NCBI RefSeq assembly: GCF_036924715.1
Contig: NZ_JAZHSB010000001.1
Span: forward strand, 3,277,001-3,341,000
DNA length: 64,000 bases
Reading direction: 5' to 3'
Origin: Bradyrhizobium sp. AZCC 1721
GTDB lineage: Bacteria; Pseudomonadota; Alphaproteobacteria; Rhizobiales; Xanthobacteraceae
Part shown: in pieces, positions 16,760 to 26,293 of the stretch
Layout: each line of letters opens with the position of its first letter
Position numbering within the stretch: the first letter of the stretch is position 1
The notes under the pieces: model-generated
What the model was told of the DNA's origin: nothing
What the model saw: only the letters and a program-made list of their open reading frames with translations
Databases searched by the model: none
Translations under genes and position numbers: made by a program

Positions 16760-17856
16760 TACCCGTCCTCCTGGTACAGCAAGGCTAAGAAGCCGGTGAG
16801 GCCGCCCACACAGACAGGCAACCACGCCGCAGCGATGGGATGCATCAACTCAGCCTTGCTCAAATCCTCAGTAACTTTCGATAGAACGTAGAGCAGAAAC
16901 CCTGCGCCCACGCCACTTAAAACCATCTTTTGCACGCCGCCCATCCGGAAGAAGCGAAGGCTGACGGAAGCCGCCAACATCACCATTGCAGCCAGCAAAA
17001 ATGGCTGTGCGATGAGCTTATGGTACTGCAGACGGTAGCCTGCAGTCGCGAAGCCGGAGCTTTCGGAAGAGCGGATATAGCCGGGCAGTTGCCAAAAAGA
17101 CACGGTTTCGGGGGTGGAGAAACTGTTGCGAACCTGGGCCGGTGTCAGGGTGGTTGAGAGGTAATAGCTCTCCTGATCAACCGGAGGTTTATCCAGGGAG
17201 TATCGGCGTACCGATTTGAAGGCCCAGCGGCCCTCTTCGAGGGAGGCTTCGCGCGCTTCGATTCGTTCCTTGAACTGGAGATCGGTATCGAATCGGAACA
17301 CGGTCAGCCCCGTCAGCCGGACACCCTGCTGCTCGCTGCGGGCCGCATTGATGATCGACTGGCCGTCGTTGTTGATCTGGTTGAGCCAGAAGCCGGATGC
17401 ATCCTGAATGCCGCCGCCGGGCGCCGAGCCGAACAGTTCGGCCTCCATCCGCTTGGACAGTTCGCGCAGGTTCGCCGACATCGGGTTGTAGGCAACCGTC
17501 GCCAGGGTGCCGAGAATGATCGAGCTTGCCAGCGCCGGCGAAATGAACTGCCAGGCGGATACGCCGGCCGCACGCGCCACCACCAGCTCCAACCGCCGCG
17601 ACAGCGCGAGATAGCAGGTCATCGCGCCGATCAGGACGCAGAACGGCATCAGCTTTTCGAGCAGTTGCGGCACCCGGTACAACGACGTCTGCGCCACCGT
17701 GATCGCCGATGCCGATACCAGCCCGGAGGTCTTGCGGACCATTTCGATGTAATCGACCAGCACGAGCAGCACGAAAATGCTCGCGAACACGCCCACCGCA
17801 GAGATCAGGAAGCGGCCGGCAAAATATCGCCCGAGCGTGTTGGTCATCATGCTCAT
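16759..17856 (-). CDS. lptG: LPS export ABC transporter permease LptG
   Basis: 365 residues from ATG 17856, which overlaps the lptF stop in the sequence ATGA. Further ATGs follow 6 and 9 bases on. A YjgP/YjgQ permease: helix 1-2 region (LGRYFAGRFLISAVGVFASI), helices near residues 60-125, a periplasmic jellyroll domain in the middle, and three final helices including RFFRMGGVQKMVLSGVGAGF. With LptF and the ATPase LptB it extracts LPS from the inner membrane and passes it to LptC/A/D. Its TAG stop overlaps the lptD start by one base. Confidence 0.95.
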   Translation of the reverse strand: MSMMTNTLGRYFAGRFLISAVGVFASIFVLLVLVDYIEMVRKTSGLVSASAITVAQTSLYRVPQLLEKLMPFCVLIGAMTCYLALSRRLELVVARAAGVSAWQFISPALASSIILGTLATVAYNPMSANLRELSKRMEAELFGSAPGGGIQDASGFWLNQINNDGQSIINAARSEQQGVRLTGLTVFRFDTDLQFKERIEAREASLEEGRWAFKSVRRYSLDKPPVDQESYYLSTTLTPAQVRNSFSTPETVSFWQLPGYIRSSESSGFATAGYRLQYHKLIAQPFLLAAMVMLAASVSLRFFRMGGVQKMVLSGVGAGFLLYVLSKVTEDLSKAELMHPIAAAWLPVCVGGLTGFLALLYQEDG

Positions 17857-19022
17857 GCGGTGGCGGGCCGTCCAAAGAGCCGAGCGAGGCGTGCGTTCGA
17901 CCTGTTGATGGCCTCCATCAGCGCGGCCGGCGGCTCCACCACGATGCCGCCGATGATCATCCACAGCCCGACGCCGATCGCGCCGAACAGCATCGAATAC
18001 TGCACGAGAGCCATGCTTGGCGTCTTCACCGTCATTACCGAGCAGGCGAATCCCGCCATGCGCAGGCCAAACACCGCCACGATGGAGCCGCCGATCGAAA
18101 AATTGCGGCTCTGGCGCGTGGTGCGCGGCGTGCCGAGGAACGCAAAGGTCAGCACTGCGAAGGCGAAGGGATAGACCGGCGCCAGGAAACGGTCATGCAG
18201 CTCGGCGTGAAACTGTCCGGACAATTGCTTGAAAACCGGATCGTTCTCCGAGGGCGAGATCAGCTCCCAGAGATAGCGTTCGCGAATCCCAAGTGCGACG
18301 TCGCGGCCGCGATTAGAGAATTTCGACATGTCGAAAGCGTAACGAACGAACGCCACAAAGGCCGGATCGCGCTTTCCCGTCTCGAAACGTTCGAGATTGC
18401 CGTCTTCGAGCACCAGATAGGAGCCGTTCTCGTTCTTCAGCACCGTGCCGTGGTCGGCGATGATGGTGACACGCTCCTTGGGATCACGGCGGTCGTCGAC
18501 GAAAATGCCGGCGAGCACGCCGCCCGGCTGGCGCTCGCGGATCCGAATCGTCAGGTTCTGGTCGAGCTGGGCGAAGCGGCCGGGCTGCAGGATATTCGTC
18601 AGCACGTCGGCCGTGATTTCGGCATCCCATTGCTTGATCCGGCGCATGCCGTCGGGCGCGAGGTAGGAGCCGATGAAGGCAACCATCGCCGCCACCACGC
18701 AGGTGGCATAGAAAAATGGGCGGAACAGCCGGAAAGGCGAGAAGCCGGCGGCGTTCATCACGATGATTTCAGAATCGGTGGCGAGCTTGTTCAGCGTGTG
18801 GGAGATCGCGATCATCAACGCGATCGGAGCGATGATCAAAACCAGCGCCGGGATCACCAGGCTGGTGATGCCGAGAAAGGTGATGATGGTCTGGCCCTGG
18901 CTGGTCATCAGGTCGATGCCGCGCAACGCCTGCGTAATCCAGATCACGCCGGTGAGGCTGACCAGGACCAGCGCAAACGACGCGAGCGTCGTGCGGAAAA
19001 TGTACCTGTCGATCGACCCCAT
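17853..19022 (-). CDS. lptF: LPS export ABC transporter permease LptF
   Basis: 389 residues from ATG 19022 (MGSIDRYIFRTTLASFALVL), the start typical of the family; the open frame before it to 19073 has no homology. Membrane helices lie in the first 130 residues (GIDLMTSQGQTIITFLGITS) and the last 100 (PVYPFAFAVLTFAFLGTPRT), around a periplasmic domain. It pairs with LptG, which it overlaps by 4 bases. It is the first gene of the lptF-lptG-lptD-surA-pdxA-rsmA series, divergent from pepA. Confidence 0.95.
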   Translation of the reverse strand: MGSIDRYIFRTTLASFALVLVSLTGVIWITQALRGIDLMTSQGQTIITFLGITSLVIPALVLIIAPIALMIAISHTLNKLATDSEIIVMNAAGFSPFRLFRPFFYATCVVAAMVAFIGSYLAPDGMRRIKQWDAEITADVLTNILQPGRFAQLDQNLTIRIRERQPGGVLAGIFVDDRRDPKERVTIIADHGTVLKNENGSYLVLEDGNLERFETGKRDPAFVAFVRYAFDMSKFSNRGRDVALGIRERYLWELISPSENDPVFKQLSGQFHAELHDRFLAPVYPFAFAVLTFAFLGTPRTTRQSRNFSIGGSIVAVFGLRMAGFACSVMTVKTPSMALVQYSMLFGAIGVGLWMIIGGIVVEPPAALMEAINRSNARLARLFGRPATA

Positions 19023-19371
19023 CGTTACCGCACGATCCCACCCTTGCACGCCCAAAGGGCAGCCTCCGACCAATCCCTGTTTGAGGGTTCCCCATTGGTC
19101 GGGCCGCCAGTCGTCAGCCGTCTACATTCTCACTACCATCCCTTTGATCCGTCAACAAAATGGCCGGGCCGTGGCGTCCCCTCGATACGGCTAAGAATTC
19201 ATCTCATGTGGCGTTCCAGCCACTGTGGCGCTTGGCAGTGGCGCGGCAGACAGGCCATAGTGCCGAAAACATCAGGTCCTGAACGATTTGGGCCGTCACC
19301 GAAGAGAACATTCCATAATGCGGACCGATTCCGGCCGCGCAAGGCAGCCCTGAATTTTGGAGGATTTACCT
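19023..19371. promoter_or_regulatory. Divergent lptF / pepA intergenic region
   Basis: 349 bp between two divergent core genes with no supportable gene inside. It must hold the promoter of the LPS export run (leftward) and of pepA-holC (rightward). The pepA ribosome site is GGAGG at 19359-19363. No clear operator or riboswitch-like structure was seen. Confidence 0.5.
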
Positions 19372-20874
19372 ATGTCCGACGCCGTCAAGGTCGGCTTTGT
19401 CGCTTTTTCCGCGCCCCCCCGCGCGGTTCTCGTGGTGTTTTGCGATGAGGCATTGAAGTTCGGCGAGGCGACCCGGAAGGCGCTGGGGAAGGCAGCCGAT
19501 ACGGTCAAGCGGGCGGCGGCGGCCAATCAGTTCAAGGGCAAGAGCGGATCGACGCTCGACATTCCGGCGCCGGATGGAATCAAGGCAGAGCGCCTGATCG
19601 TCGTTGGTGTCGGCAAGGCCGCCGATATCAAGGAGAAGGATTTTCTCAAGTTCGGCGGGGTGACGGCGGGCAAGCTCAACTCCGCCAGCACAGCGGTCAC
19701 CGTGATCGCCGAACTGCCTGAGGGCGCGATGCAGCCCGATTCGGTCGCCGCGATCGCGTCGGGCATCCGGCTGCGCGCGTATAAGTTCGACCGTTACAAA
19801 ACCAAGAAGAAGGACGGCGAGAATGGCGCGCTGCGCGCCGACGTTTCGATTGCCGTTGACGATGTCGCTGCCGCGCGAAAGGCGCTTGCGCCCGCGTCCC
19901 ATGTCGTCGACGGCGTGATCATTGCGCGCGAACTCGTCAACGAGCCGCCGAACGTACTCTACCCCGTGGAATTCGCGCGCCGCGCGAGCCAGCTCAAGAA
20001 GCTTGGTGTCGATGTCGAGGTGCTCGACGTCAAGGCGATGAAGAAGCTCGGCATGGGCGCCTTGCTCGGCGTCGCACAGGGCTCGACCCAGCCCGGCCGC
20101 ACCGTGATCATGCGCTGGAACGGCGGCAAGAAGGGCGATCAGCCCGTTGCTTTCGTCGGCAAGGGCGTCTGCTTCGATACCGGCGGCATCTCTATCAAGG
20201 GCGCCGCCAGCATGGAGGACATGAAGGGCGACATGGGAGGCGCGGCCTGCGTGGTCGGGCTGATGCATGCGCTCGCGGCGCGCAAAGCGAAGGTCAACGC
20301 GGTCGGCGCCATCGGCCTGGTCGAGAACATGCCCGACGGCAACGCCCAGCGTCCCGGCGATATCGTCACCTCGATGTCGGGGCAGACCATCGAAATCATC
20401 AACACTGATGCCGAAGGCCGACTCGTGCTGGCCGACGTGCTCTGGCACGTGGCGAAGAAGTTCAAACCCAAATTCATGGTCGATCTCGCAACGCTCACCG
20501 GCGCGATCATGGTCGCGCTCGGAACCGAGTATTCCGGCATGTTCTCCAACAATGACGAGTTGGCGGAACGGCTGAGCAAGATCGGAAATGAAACCGGCGA
20601 GCGCGTCTGGCGCATGCCGCTCGGTCCTGAATACGACAAGCTGATCGATTCGCAGTTTGCCGACATGAAGAATACCGGCGGACGCCACGGCGGCTCGATC
20701 ACCGCCGCACAGTTCCTGCAGCGATTCGTCGACAACACGCCGTGGGCGCATCTCGACGTTGCGGGAACCGCGATGGGCGCGCCGAAAACCGACATCAACC
20801 ACAGTTGGGGATCCGGCTACGGCGTGCGCCTGCTGGACCGGCTGATCGCGGAATATTACGAAGCCACGAAATAG
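19372..20874 (+). CDS. pepA: Cytosolic leucyl aminopeptidase (M17)
   Basis: 500 residues from ATG 19372, 8 bases after GGAGG. N-terminal macro-like domain, then the M17 catalytic domain with [20 protein letters not shown] (Lys and Asp metal ligands), [13 protein letters not shown], and the signature [12 protein letters not shown]. It removes N-terminal residues, preferring Leu, as a hexamer with two metal ions; some PepA proteins also bind DNA at xer sites. The holC gene follows 14 bases downstream, the same pairing as in E. coli. Confidence 0.96.
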   Translation: MSDAVKVGFVAFSAPPRAVLVVFCDEALKFGEATRKALGKAADTVKRAAAANQFKGKSGSTLDIPAPDGIKAERLIVVGVGKAADIKEKDFLKFGGVTAGKLNSASTAVTVIAELPEGAMQPDSVAAIASGIRLRAYKFDRYKTKKKDGENGALRADVSIAVDDVAAARKALAPASHVVDGVIIARELVNEPPNVLYPVEFARRASQLKKLGVDVEVLDVKAMKKLGMGALLGVAQGSTQPGRTVIMRWNGGKKGDQPVAFVGKGVCFDTGGISIKGAASMEDMKGDMGGAACVVGLMHALAARKAKVNAVGAIGLVENMPDGNAQRPGDIVTSMSGQTIEIINTDAEGRLVLADVLWHVAKKFKPKFMVDLATLTGAIMVALGTEYSGMFSNNDELAERLSKIGNETGERVWRMPLGPEYDKLIDSQFADMKNTGGRHGGSITAAQFLQRFVDNTPWAHLDVAGTAMGAPKTDINHSWGSGYGVRLLDRLIAEYYEATK

Positions 20875-20888
20875 TTCGGTTGCAGGCG

Positions 20889-21341
20889 ATGACGGAAGTC
20901 CTGTTCTACCATTTGCAGGCCATGTCGCTCGAAAGCGTATTGCCGCCGCTGTTGGAAAAATCGCTCGAGCGCGGCTGGCGCGTGGTCGTGCAATCGACTT
21001 CGCCGGAGCGCACCGAGGCGCTCGATGCGCATTTGTGGACCTACAGCGACGATTCGTTCCTGCCGCATGCCACATGGCGCGCCGGCGATGCCCAGGATCA
21101 GCCCATCATTCTCTCGATCGAGGAGAGCAATCCGAATGGGGCCAATGTCAGGTTCCTGATCGACAACGCGGCGTTGCCGGCCGACTGCGATAAATACGAG
21201 CGGGTGGTGCTGATCTTCAACGGTGACGATGCCGACGCGCTGACGGCCGCGCGCGGGGCCTGGGCCGATTGCAAGACGCGGGGATTCGAGGTGACCTACT
21301 GGCAGGCCGACGAGCGGGGCCGGTGGCAGCGGCGGCAATAG
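20889..21341 (+). CDS. holC: DNA polymerase III chi subunit
   Basis: 150 residues from ATG 20889, 14 bases after the pepA stop. It matches the HolC family: MTEVLFYHLQ, LPPLLEKSLERGWRVVVQST, LDAHLWTYSDDSFLPHATW, QPIILSIEESNPNGANV, and YERVVLIFNGDD. Chi links the clamp loader to single-strand DNA-binding protein during replication. Its place after pepA is conserved among proteobacteria. Confidence 0.93.
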   Translation: MTEVLFYHLQAMSLESVLPPLLEKSLERGWRVVVQSTSPERTEALDAHLWTYSDDSFLPHATWRAGDAQDQPIILSIEESNPNGANVRFLIDNAALPADCDKYERVVLIFNGDDADALTAARGAWADCKTRGFEVTYWQADERGRWQRRQ

Positions 21342-21464
21342 CGATCCACAGGAATTAATGATAATCAGCGGTTTCTGCGCCGGACCTTGCGGGCAGCCAT
21401 GGTCGTGCCGCAAAGTGATGGTCGGACAAATGGTTACAGTAAGGGTGGGGGCCTGGGGTTTAGC

Positions 21465-22004
21465 GTGCGACGCGGAACAATCGATCGAAAGCCACTGCTG
21501 ACGTTGTTGCTGCTCGGGCCTGCGCTGGCGGGCTGCGCGGGTGGGGCGGACCTGCTGTCGAAGGATGCGGACTGGTTTCAGCGCTCCGGACGCGTGTTCA
21601 TTCGCAACGTCTCGATCGAGACGCCGCCGCTCACCCCGACCAAAGCGGTCACGCCGGATGAACTCGTCAGTGCCGACGGCGCTTGTCCCGGCATGGCGGG
21701 GCCAGGCACCGACGCCAATGCGCTGGCGAATGGCGCTGCAGGTAACCCGCCTCCATCGACGACGGGAACGGTGGCGCTCGGCCATACCGAATGCGACGTC
21801 GTGCGCGGCATCGGTGCCCCCGACAATGTCAGCCTTTCCAATAACCCGCGCGGCGACCGCGTGGCGGTCGTCAACTATTCGCGCGGCCAGCGGGCCGGCA
21901 TCTACACCTTCACGGCCGGACGTCTGACGTCGATCGAGCGTGCACCGGAGGCAGTGGCGCCGGCCAAGGGCGCAAAGCCGAAGAAGAAGCCGGCGGCGAC
22001 GTAG
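21465..22004 (+). CDS. Predicted outer-membrane lipoprotein, SmpA/BamE-like end
   Basis: 179 residues from GTG 21465, a choice made because the signal sequence then starts well (VRRGTIDRKPLLTLLLLGPA); an in-frame ATG at 21387 is possible but would add a long polar leader. Lipobox LAGC at about residues 23-26. The C-terminal half has LGHTECDVVRGIGAPDNVSL, then VVNYSRGQRAGIYTFTAGRL, a pattern like the BamE/SmpA fold, where a short helix and three strands follow a Cys-containing turn. A basic Lys/Pro/Ala tail ends the protein. Function unknown. Confidence 0.72.
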   Translation: MRRGTIDRKPLLTLLLLGPALAGCAGGADLLSKDADWFQRSGRVFIRNVSIETPPLTPTKAVTPDELVSADGACPGMAGPGTDANALANGAAGNPPPSTTGTVALGHTECDVVRGIGAPDNVSLSNNPRGDRVAVVNYSRGQRAGIYTFTAGRLTSIERAPEAVAPAKGAKPKKKPAAT

Positions 22005-22190
22005 GCTCTGCGCGCCTCGCGCGCCTCGCGTTAACTTACTTCCGCTTTCGGCGGCATAGCGGACGGGCCGGACTTGCCATTGGTTCGCCTCGATCGCGAA
22101 TGACCCCAAGGCGGACATGGCGCAGTTGTGCGTGGAGATAGGATATCCGCTTCTTCTCTGCCCTGCTGATTGCGCCGTGAACTCCTAATC

Positions 22191-22802
22191 TCAATCAGAT
22201 CGTACCCCAGCATCTCTGGCGCGGCGATATGCTGGCTCCGGATCGCCGGGGCGCCTCGTCGCAAGCGCCGATAATCGCTCGAGAGCCCTCTCGCGAATGA
22301 GCGCTGAGGCAGATTGCGACAGCAACTTCTCGACTGCCTCGGATGTTCCAATATCGTGCAGCGCCCAGATGCACTTGCCTGCCAAGGCCTCGCTGTCGTT
22401 GTAAGCGAGATAGTCATGCTTGCGCAGTGCCGACCGGTACAGACAGTCGACAGTGGACGGCACCCGGATATCTTGGAGCGCTTCGGCGATATCTTCATGA
22501 CTGTGGTGCCAATCTTCCTCCATCAGTCTGCAAAGGAGAGGAGCCCATTTTCGCGAGAGACCAAAACGGAATCCAAGGACCAATGCACATTCCACGCTCT
22601 CCGCCGATCTTTCTGAGAAAGCCTGCTCGAGCTCGATACGAACGATGTCGGGCGTGGTTCGCGGATTGACGCCGAACTGCGCGATGAATGAGTCCTCCGA
22701 GAGGGCTCCTTGCACCAGAGCGAAAATAAGTCGACTCTTCGCGTTGTCCATCTCCGGTTCCACTTCATCGCGCACGATGCCCGGCAGGCCAAAATCCGTC
22801 AC
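22191..22802 (-). CDS. HEAT-repeat-like protein of unknown function
   Basis: 203 residues, no signal or membrane segment. The N-terminal part is acidic and helical (MDNAKSRLIFALVQGALSED). The middle has a run of alpha-helical units resembling HEAT repeats: CALVLGFRFGLSRKWAPLLC, HHSHEDIAEALQDIRVPSTV, ALAGKCIWALHDIGTSEAVE, then IRERALERLSALATRR. Such folds occur in scaffolds and in toxin-immunity proteins. Start ATG 22802 or 22748 are both possible. Its codon use is less GC-biased than that of its neighbours, hinting at transfer. No partner toxin gene is adjacent. Confidence 0.6.
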   Translation of the reverse strand: MTDFGLPGIVRDEVEPEMDNAKSRLIFALVQGALSEDSFIAQFGVNPRTTPDIVRIELEQAFSERSAESVECALVLGFRFGLSRKWAPLLCRLMEEDWHHSHEDIAEALQDIRVPSTVDCLYRSALRKHDYLAYNDSEALAGKCIWALHDIGTSEAVEKLLSQSASALIRERALERLSALATRRPGDPEPAYRRARDAGVRSD

Positions 22803-22884
22803 CCAGGGGCGTCACGGCCTTGAGACGCGCCGCTAACCTACACTATCGCCGCACTCTAAACCCAGGGCGGGCGATGGCCATCGT

Positions 22885-24748
22885 CTAGCCCGCCGCTTGG
22901 TCAAATTCCGAACTGGCTTCCAGCCAATCTTCCTCGGCCCGCCGCAGCGCGCTTTCGGCACCGGCGCGCGCCTTGCTGAGCTGGGCGGCCTGCTTGGGAT
23001 CGCGGCGTGAACAGATCCGGCAAGGCAAGCGCAGTGTCGATCTTGGCGATGATGCCGCTGATGCGCTCGATTTCGGCCTCGGCTTCGACGATCCGCTGCT
23101 TCAGCGGTGATCGCCTTTCGCTCCTGGCGCGCTCGGGCTTCACGCTTTCCTTGACACGCTCGCTGCTGCGCTCGCGCTTATCCCCGATCGACAACACCAT
23201 TCGCCTGTAATCGTCGAGGTCGCCGTCGTAGGTCGTTACCGTCTTGTCGGCGACGACCCACAATTGATCGGCGCAGGCTTCGATCAAATAGCGGTCGTGC
23301 GAGACCATGATGACGGCGCCGGGGAAATCGTTGATCGCCTCCGCCAGTGCCGCGCGGCTGTCGATGTCGAGGTGGTTGGTCGGCTCGTCGAGGATGATCA
23401 TGTTCGGGCCGAAGAAAGTGGCGAGCCCGAGCAGCAGCCGCGCTTTCTCGCCGCCCGACAGGCTCTTGACCAGGGTATCGCCGGCTTTGCCGGAAAATCC
23501 GATCGCGCCGGTGCGCCCGCGCACCTTGGTTTCCGGCGCATCGGGCATCAGCCTGCGGACGTGATCGTAGGGCGAGGCATCGAGATTGAGCTCGTCGACC
23601 TGATGCTGCGCGAAATAGCCCACCGAGAGCTTTTCCGCCCGTGTGATCCGGCCGGAGAAGGGTTGGAGCTTGCCTGCCAAAAGCTTGACCAGCGTCGACT
23701 TGCCGTTGCCGTTGGAGCCGAGCAGGGCGATACGGTCGTCGGTGTCGACGCGCAGCGTGACGCGGTTGAGCACCGGCTTTTTCGGGTCGTAGCCGACCGA
23801 GACGTCGTCGACGGCGATGATCGGCGGCGACAGCATCTTCTCCGGCGTCGGGAACGTGATTTCACGCACATCCTGGGTCACCAGCGCGGTAACCGGCTTC
23901 ATTCGTTCCAGCATCTTGACGCGGGATTGCGCCTGTCGGGCTTTCGAGGCTTTTGCCTTGAAGCGATCGACGAAGGCCTGCAGCCGCTTGCGCTCGTCGG
24001 CCTGGCGCTTGGCGTGCTTGGCGTCCAGCATCTCGCGCATGGCGCGCTGTTCTTCGAAGGAGGAATAGGTCCCCTTGTAGAGGGTCAGCTTGCCGCGATC
24101 GAGGTGCAGGATCTGGTCGACCGAGGTGTCGAGCAGGTCACGGTCGTGGCTGATGACGATGACGGTGCGTGGATAGTTCGCAAGATGGTCTTCCAGCCAC
24201 AGCGTGCCTTCGAGGTCGAGATAGTTGGTCGGCTCGTCCAGCAGCAGCAAATCCGGCGCCGAAAACAGCGTTGCCGCCAGCGCCACCCGCATGCGCCAGC
24301 CCCCGGAGAATTCCGAGCACGGCCGCGCCTGGTCCGCGGCGGAAAATCCGAGGCCGCTCAGGATTGCCGCGGCGCGCGCCGGCGCGGAGTGCGCGTCGAT
24401 GTCGACCAGCCGGGTCTGGATTTCGGCGATGCGATGCGGATCGGTGGCGGTTTCGGCCTCACGGAGCAGCGCATCACGCTCCAGATCGGCCTTCAGTACG
24501 ACATTGATGAGACTCTCCGGGCCGTCCGGCGCCTCCTGCGCCAGGCTGCCGACGCGCCAGCGCGGCGGTAGCGTAATGCCGCCGGATTCCGTCGGCAGGT
24601 CACCCCGGATCGCGTGAAACAGCGTCGATTTGCCGACGCCGTTGCGGCCGACGAAGCCGACGCGAGCACCCGGCACGATCTGCACCGTGCTGTCGTCGAT
24701 CAGGAGCCGCCCGGCAATCCGGATCGAAATGTCTGTGATGGAAAGCAT
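22885..24748 (-). CDS. ABC-F family ATP-binding protein, C-terminal frameshift
   Basis: Two ABC ATPase domains in one soluble protein without membrane helices: Walker A GRNGVGKST and GSNGNGKST, signatures EFSGGW and LSGGEKARL, Walker B LLLLDEPTNYLD and MIILDEPTNHLD, with an interdomain linker rich in charged residues. ABC-F proteins act on ribosomes in translation or antibiotic protection. Near 23009 the frame breaks: one extra base in the CGCCGCG run turns DLFTRDPKQAA into DLFTPRSQAG. Restored, the end reads ALRRAEEDWLEASSEFDQAAG with TAG at 22885-22887 and a total of 620 residues. The unshifted frame stops at 22901 with an unrelated tail. Only the C-terminal helical tail is affected. Confidence 0.88.
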
Positions 24749-24817
24749 GCGGCGTTGTCACCGGAGCCGGTGCCAAACGCAACTCATTTATCGGTAAAAT
24801 CAGCTACCCAGCGGTCC

Positions 24818-24991
24818 TCAATGCAACTCGTTGTCGCGGCGGCGCAACTCGTCGACGAGTTCTCGTAGACGCGGTGGCAGTTCAGTTTCGGGGCGCAAAT
24901 TTTGCTGAAGCCGTTCGCCGATGGCGTCGCAGATCGATACGCAGGTCTTGTGATCGAGTTGTTCGAAATCTCTGATGATTCGGCCATCCAT
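24818..24991 (-). CDS. Conserved small helical protein
   Basis: 57 residues from ATG 24991 (MDGRIIRDFEQLDHKTCVSI), continuing CDAIGERLQQNLRPETELPP and RLRELVDELRRRDNELH. It is hydrophilic and helical, with an amphipathic Leu/Arg C-terminal helix that could bind a partner. A GAAGAAGAGA stretch lies about 9 bases upstream; longer starts at 25051 or beyond lack support. I recognise similar short proteins in Bradyrhizobium but know no function. Confidence 0.65.
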   Translation of the reverse strand: MDGRIIRDFEQLDHKTCVSICDAIGERLQQNLRPETELPPRLRELVDELRRRDNELH

Positions 24992-25148
24992 CGGCGGTGT
25001 CTCTTCTTCGCGAGTTCCACCTCGCGGGTTCGCAAGGCTTGAGTGAAACAATGATGAAGGATCAAGTCACAACCGCGAAATTTGTTTCCCGTGCAGAGCC
25101 CCATGCGTTCGCGTGCAAGTGGTCGAATCGCGCTGTTCGCTTCCGCAC

Positions 25149-25178
25149 AAAAAAAGCCCCGGCGGGCGGCCGGGGCGT
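25149..25178 (-). terminator. Rho-independent terminator of the gene at 25204
   Basis: On the reverse strand GCCCCGGCC, a 7-base loop, then the GGGGC arm is followed by seven T (AAAAAAA at 25150-25155 on the forward strand). The stem is GC-only and close to the stop codon at 25204, 26 bases away. Confidence 0.85.
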
Positions 25179-25203
25179 CAGTCAGGGAGAAGCTCAAATC
25201 AGC

Positions 25204-25479
25204 TCAGTAGCAGCGGTTCACCAGCCGCCAGCGCGGGCCCCAGGGGGTCGGAACCAGACGCCGCACGTAACAGCCGCCATAGCCACCGAAATAGGCCGGG
25301 CCGCCGATGACGACGCGCGGGCCCCAGCCCCAGCCGTGATGGCGATGATGCCAGCCGTGATGGTGATGATGATGGTGCCAGCCGTGACGCCAGCCGTGGG
25401 CCGAAGCCGATGTCGGCGCCAGCGCAGCCGCGCCCAGCGAAGCCGCGGCCACTGCAACGAGCGAGAGTTTACGTAACAT
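25204..25479 (-). CDS. Exported His/Trp/Gly-rich small protein
   Basis: 91 residues from ATG 25479, with GAGGAGA 6 bases upstream. Signal peptide MLRKLSLVAVAAASLGAAAL ending near SASA. The mature part begins HGWRHGW followed by seven His, then HGWHHRHHGWGWGPRVVIGG and a tail with two Cys (GGCYVRRLVPTPWGPRWRLV, NRC). His/Trp clusters make metal binding plausible. This type of short exported protein recurs in Bradyrhizobium and in the window at 3566 and 7341. It ends in a strong terminator. Confidence 0.82.
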   Translation of the reverse strand: MLRKLSLVAVAAASLGAAALAPTSASAHGWRHGWHHHHHHHGWHHRHHGWGWGPRVVIGGPAYFGGYGGCYVRRLVPTPWGPRWRLVNRCY

Positions 25480-25807
25480 GATCGTCTCCTCAAGGTTCAG
25501 GCGCGAAAATGCGCGCCATCGGTGAGATCGCCTCCCGTGACGCCCCGGGCCTCGCGGATGCGCACCCGGTGTCCGATCGTCGGAAAGTTTACGGCTGCGA
25601 AGCTGAATGGCGGCGTGACGCAGGTTACAGAGTGGGTTCACCTCCCTGAAATTGCGGTAATCTTTGCCCCTGCGGGGTGACGTGCCGCACGAAAAGGCGC
25701 CCAAAATGGGGGGCAGGCGCGTCACAGGGTCGCTTGCCGTCGCGAGGTGGCGCCGATATAAGCCCCCGCAACTCTCCAAATCAGCGTGTTTTGCAAGGAC
25801 GTAAACA
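25480..25807. promoter_or_regulatory. Divergent promoter region, exported protein / ndk
   Basis: 328 bp without a gene. It must drive the exported His-rich protein leftward and ndk rightward. AAGGACG upstream of ATG 25808 serves as the ndk ribosome site. A GC-rich imperfect hairpin lies near 25690-25730 (GCGCCCAAAATGGGGGGCAGGCGCG). Confidence 0.45.
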
Positions 25808-26230
25808 ATGGCGATTGAACGCACTTTCTCGATCATCAAGCCGGACGCGACCGCGCGCAATCTGACCGGCGCCGTCAACGCGTTGATCGAGAAGGCCGGC
25901 CTGCGGATCGTCGCCCAGAAGCGCATTCGCATGACCCGCGAACAGGCGGAAACTTTCTATGCCGTTCACAAGGCGCGTCCATTCTTCGGCGAGCTGGTCG
26001 ACTTCATGACCTCCGGCCCGGTCGTCGTGCAGGTGCTGGAAGGCGAGGGCGCTATCGCCAAATACCGCGACGTCATGGGGGCCACCGATCCGTCGAAGGC
26101 GGCGGAAGGTACGATCCGCAAGGTCCACGCGAAGTCGATCGGCGAGAACTCGGTGCATGGTTCGGACGCGCCGGACACCGCCGCGATCGAGATCGCGCAG
26201 TTCTTTTCCGGTAACGAAATCGTCGGCTAA
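25808..26230 (+). CDS. ndk: Nucleoside diphosphate kinase
   Basis: 140 residues, the normal size. Starts [20 protein letters not shown], with Lys11 and Tyr51 at the known positions, [14 protein letters not shown], and the phospho-His117 in [17 protein letters not shown]. It transfers the terminal phosphate between nucleoside di- and triphosphates in the cytosol by a ping-pong mechanism through that His. All active-site residues are present. It stands alone between the exported protein and a TerC-family gene. Confidence 0.98.
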   Translation: MAIERTFSIIKPDATARNLTGAVNALIEKAGLRIVAQKRIRMTREQAETFYAVHKARPFFGELVDFMTSGPVVVQVLEGEGAIAKYRDVMGATDPSKAAEGTIRKVHAKSIGENSVHGSDAPDTAAIEIAQFFSGNEIVG

Positions 26231-26293
26231 TCGATTGGAAGAGCGGCCGCAATAGCCGCGCGCAACGGCTGAAGAGGCCTGGGGGGAAACGCT

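Noticed and set aside
17709..21075. Long open frames antisense to lptF/lptG (17709-19448) and pepA (19366-21075)
   Set aside because: They overlap core genes completely and lack homology and starts.
26231..26293. Manganese riboswitch (yybP-ykoY) before the TerC-family gene
   Set aside because: The 63-bp gap is too short and lacks the conserved paired loops.
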